Assembly: GCA_007129145.1 (NCBI GenBank)
Contig: SKWC01000367.1
Coordinates: forward strand, 1 to 31,159
DNA: 31,159 nucleotides
Direction of reading: 5' to 3'
Origin: Rubritepida sp.
Lineage (GTDB): Bacteria; Pseudomonadota; Alphaproteobacteria; Acetobacterales; Acetobacteraceae
How positions within the stretch are numbered: position 1 is the stretch's first letter; each line of letters opens with the position of its first letter. The notes beneath the pieces were generated by a model. The model searched no databases, was not told the DNA's origin, and saw only the letters and a list, made by a program, of their open reading frames with translations. A program made the position numbers and the translations under genes. This document shows, one piece after another, positions 29,297-31,159 of the stretch.

Positions 29297-29420
29297 GAAA
29301 ACAAATCAAAACCGTTAAGACACCGGTCTTACACCGGTGCGGCAGGGCCTCTCACCCCTCGGTTCCGGGATAAATCCCGGGAACTACCTTACTATTCCGC
29401 AAAAACAGGCCAAATTAAGC
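29297..29420 (-). ncRNA. Structured non-coding region, candidate small RNA
   Basis: Between the stop of the gene at 29421 and the terminator, the minus strand shows three possible stems: a 7-bp CCGGGAT/ATCCCGG (29365-29380, two-base loop, extendable past a bulge), a short AGGG/CCCT pair, and a perfect 7-bp CACCGGT/ACCGGTG (29321-29339, five-base loop). The sequence between the stems is G-rich, GAGGGGTGAGAGG. No ORF is present. With the terminator downstream it could form the 3' untranslated region of the preceding mRNA or a separate small RNA. The texture recalls ends of IS200/IS605-type elements, but I cannot confirm this. It is not a tRNA. Confidence 0.4.
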
Positions 29421-29741
29421 CTATCTGACCCGCGGAACCAGCGTGTTGCCCACCCGCTCGTAAATCCGTATCCGTCCGGTCAGACCCATCAGCTGTTTGG
29501 CCCTTTCAAACCGGTCAGCCGGCAGGCTGAGGAGAACGGAGTGGGCCTGGCGGACGGCGCTGGCCTGTTGGCGGCGCCGCGCGCAGCCCGAGCAACCACC
29601 CCGCTGCACTCCCTGTTTGGTTGCGTGGTAGTGGGCGATGACCGGTTGGAACTCCGGCAGCTCGGCGAGGGTCTGACGGGATTCGAGCAGACTGATGACC
29701 CGCGCGTCTGTCAGCGTGCTGATCGGGCTCTCAGCAGTCAT
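29421..29741 (-). CDS. Small CxxC protein, similar in pattern to the gene at 30.6-31.0 kb
   Basis: ATG 29741 follows GGAGG and overlaps the previous stop. The product has 106 residues: a helical N-terminus MTAESPISTLTDARVISLLE, then KQGVQRGGCSGCARRRQQ (two Cys, strongly basic), then a helix-rich end FERAKQLMGLTGRIRIYERV. The GGCxxCAxRR motif also occurs in the gene at 30572-30961. The pair of cysteines might bind zinc with another subunit or form a disulfide. The gene is the last of its unit before the structured gap. Confidence 0.72.
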   Translation of the reverse strand: MTAESPISTLTDARVISLLESRQTLAELPEFQPVIAHYHATKQGVQRGGCSGCARRRQQASAVRQAHSVLLSLPADRFERAKQLMGLTGRIRIYERVGNTLVPRVR

Positions 29742-30579
29742 CCGACGCCTCCACCCAGACGGCCCGCGGGATGCCGCCAAACAGGTACTGGAGGACGGCT
29801 CCGTATTCCAGGCTCAGCTGCACCGTGCCCTCGTCCGTTTCGTCCAAACTGGAAACCGAAAAGGCCGCCTGACCGGTCAGTTGGTCAGTCTGAACGTACA
29901 GGTTCACACCATCCGGCCCTTCGGCCAGCCACTCGGCTTCACACGGAGCAGCCGGATCGGGCGCCTGCGGAAAGAGCTTCAGGCCGACCGGAAGGGCCGG
30001 GTGGTCACTGAAGGTCAGGACCAGGCAGCCAGGCAGCTCGCCGCAATCCGGCGGCTCGGCGGACGGTTCGTCGGACGGCTCTTCAGACGGCTCTTCTGAC
30101 GGTTCGGACGATCCTTCCTCTTCTTCGAAGCAGCCGGCAGCGCTGACCTGGTCGACCTGGACCTCACAGAGCTGCTGGAGGGTGCGGACCAGTTCGTCCC
30201 GGTCGGCCACGATGGCCGCCCAGGCTTCTTCGAGGGTCTGCCGGTGAGAAAAGAGCAGGTCCAGTTCGGCCAGGCGGAAGTGCGTGGCCAGCTGCGGCTC
30301 TCCGGGGATGCCGTAGGGCAGTTCTTCGAGATCCAGCGGGCTGGCAACCCGGCTGAACTGGCTGTAGGCCGACGGGTTCGTTTCAGACGGCTGAACGACC
30401 TGGTAGACGAATACGTTTGGATCGACGTTCTGCGCGCGGCTGACTTCCACGCGCATCCGGTAGGCCTGCGTGCGGGCGTCCACGTCGTAATCGCTGACCC
30501 GCCGGGTCAGTTCGATTCCGATGCAGCAGTTCGGCGGGTAGCCGTCCGGCGAAGAATAGGCTTCAAATAAATCAGGCAT
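29731..30579 (-). CDS. Unknown protein with central acidic Ser/Pro repeat
   Basis: ATG 30579 overlaps the preceding stop (ATGCCTGA). The 282-residue product begins MPDLFEAYSSPDGYPPNCCI. An N-terminal folded part (1-145) includes TRRVSDYDVDARTQAYRMRV. A low-complexity acidic linker follows at about 150-172, then a strand-rich C-terminal part containing CLVLTFSDHPALPVGLKLF and FSVSSLDETDEGTVQLSLEY. Two folded parts joined by an acidic Ser/Pro linker would suit a virion surface or tail-associated protein, but no family is recognised. Confidence 0.72.
   Translation of the reverse strand: MPDLFEAYSSPDGYPPNCCIGIELTRRVSDYDVDARTQAYRMRVEVSRAQNVDPNVFVYQVVQPSETNPSAYSQFSRVASPLDLEELPYGIPGEPQLATHFRLAELDLLFSHRQTLEEAWAAIVADRDELVRTLQQLCEVQVDQVSAAGCFEEEEGSSEPSEEPSEEPSDEPSAEPPDCGELPGCLVLTFSDHPALPVGLKLFPQAPDPAAPCEAEWLAEGPDGVNLYVQTDQLTGQAAFSVSSLDETDEGTVQLSLEYGAVLQYLFGGIPRAVWVEASDDC
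30060..30110 (-). repeat. In-frame repeats coding an acidic Ser/Glu/Pro linker
   Basis: Near-perfect 12-bp units of the type gacggctcttca occur in tandem and encode SEEP/SDEP/SAEP tetrapeptides. Their length keeps frame, so copy-number change would alter linker length without breaking the protein. The exact boundaries are approximate. Confidence 0.8.
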
Positions 30580-30961
30580 CTGCGGTCTCCCGTACGGGTC
30601 CGGGCGGGCGCTGTATGACCAGTGCGCGTTTAGCGAACCTGAGATACAGCGTATCACATCTGAGATGATTGACCAATTCGATTATTTTCTGCCGGTCTGC
30701 CTCATCGGCCGGGTTCAGATTTCCGACCGACTTCTCAAACTGTTCGAAAATCGGAACGGCCACCCGGTTGAGGATGCGGCGCTGGGCGCAGGCAGGGCAG
30801 CCACCCTGCTTCTGCGCGGATCTGAGCTGGTGGTCGGCGGCCTGCAGGCCGGCCAGTGCCGCGTCTCTGAGCGGCCGGAACAGCCTCACAGCCTCATACG
30901 TTTCCGGCTGCCGCAGCAGCCGCAGCAACGATCCCGCCGTCAACACGGTCGTCCTTCCCAT
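30572..30961 (-). CDS. Small CxxC protein, likely paralogue of the gene at 29.4 kb
   Basis: ATG 30961 lies behind AAAGGAGG. The 129-residue product begins MGRTTVLTAGSLLRLLRQPE and contains RSAQKQGGCPACAQRRILNR, then EQFEKSVGNLNPADEADRQK and a predicted helix-strand ending LYLRFAKRALVIQRPPG. The KQGGCxxCAxRR motif and the order helix-CxxC-helix-strand match the gene at 29421-29741, suggesting duplication. Its start lies within the end of the upstream partial gene. No function is recognised. Confidence 0.72.
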   Translation of the reverse strand: MGRTTVLTAGSLLRLLRQPETYEAVRLFRPLRDAALAGLQAADHQLRSAQKQGGCPACAQRRILNRVAVPIFEQFEKSVGNLNPADEADRQKIIELVNHLRCDTLYLRFAKRALVIQRPPGPVRETADA

Positions 30962-31159
30962 CTGCCACCTCCTTTAATCTGAGTGTCCCGACATTCAGAT
31001 CGGCCAGTCTGTCAAACGTCAGCGCAGCTTCCCGCAGTACCGATCTGCGCATCAGCCACGCGCCTGCCTTCACACACGTACCATACACAGTGCTGTCAGG
31101 TCCATCAGATTGGCGAATAAGAAGGTCGGTTCCGGACCGGATGTCGGACAGGGCGCGGA
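30894..31159 (-). CDS. Partial unknown protein, 5' end outside window
   Basis: The frame is open from the right edge to TAG 30894. The visible 87 residues include VYGTCVKAGAWLMRRSVLRE and LADLNVGTLRLKEVADG, then a glycine/alanine-rich end with a run of seven alanines. The last 68 bases overlap the next gene's start. An internal ATG at 31088 could be used, but nothing marks it as the start, so I treat the gene as truncated by the window. The function is unknown. Confidence 0.6.
   Translation of the reverse strand, partial: RALSDIRSGTDLLIRQSDGPDSTVYGTCVKAGAWLMRRSVLREAALTFDRLADLNVGTLRLKEVADGKDDRVDGGIVAAAAAAAGNV

Noticed and set aside
29310..29400. tRNA-like stems
   Set aside because: The CACCGGT/ACCGGTG stem with CTTAC resembles an anticodon arm, but no T-arm with TTCNANC, no acceptor pairing and no U at position 33 could be found on either strand.
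1..31159. CRISPR array or complete insertion sequence
   Set aside because: No regularly spaced direct repeats and no transposase or integrase were seen. The only repeated intergenic element is the two-copy 37-mer.

Overview
The window looks like part of the genome of a tailed double-stranded DNA bacteriophage (or an integrated copy) with a GC-rich genome and a bacterial host I cannot name. The evidence is a large terminase, a complete phage-type replication and recombination set, very tight packing with ATGA-type start/stop overlaps, strong AGGAGG-like ribosome binding sites, and many small unrecognised genes. No rRNA, tRNA, CRISPR array, integrase or complete insertion sequence was found. 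Almost every gene is on the minus strand, so transcription runs from high to low coordinates. The only plus-strand genes I accept are a pair at about 26.3-28.4 kb.

Layout in transcription order (right to left). (a) 31.2-28.2 kb: six small or medium genes without recognised function, possibly structural or head-tail genes, interrupted by a 257-bp non-coding gap that holds folded RNA-like structure, a strong terminator hairpin and a promoter with an operator-like palindrome. (b) 28.4-26.3 kb: the plus-strand pair, overlapping its minus-strand neighbours at both ends. (c) 26.3-21.2 kb: a large primase-like zinc-finger protein and the large terminase subunit, which carries an intein. (d) 21.2-18.4 kb: small genes, a CxxC protein and an SbcD/Mre11-like nuclease. 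(e) 18.4-13.1 kb: a small gene, SbcC/Rad50-like ATPase, an unknown gene, an SF2 helicase and another unknown gene; a 37-bp two-hairpin element is repeated upstream of the two unknown genes. (f) 13.1-9.1 kb: DnaB-like helicase, small membrane and soluble proteins, and a zinc-finger/Toprim primase. (g) 9.0-3.7 kb: a family A DNA polymerase with a uracil-DNA-glycosylase-like N-terminal domain and an intein, then a protein with an acidic tail. (h) 3.7-0 kb: a RecA-like recombinase after a UUCG-loop terminator, then small genes and a partial gene at the edge.

Together these genes give a self-sufficient replication-recombination module: primase, replicative helicase, polymerase with proofreading, RecA-like strand exchange, SbcCD end processing and an SF2 helicase, adjoining DNA packaging. 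The most unusual feature is in the two inteins. In each, the homing endonuclease is not in the intein reading frame. It lies in the +1 frame, nested in the intein coding sequence, and begins at its own ATG behind a Shine-Dalgarno sequence formed by intein codons. In the polymerase intein the nested HNH gene is intact. In the terminase intein the nested LAGLIDADG gene has three in-frame stop codons, while the intein frame itself remains open.
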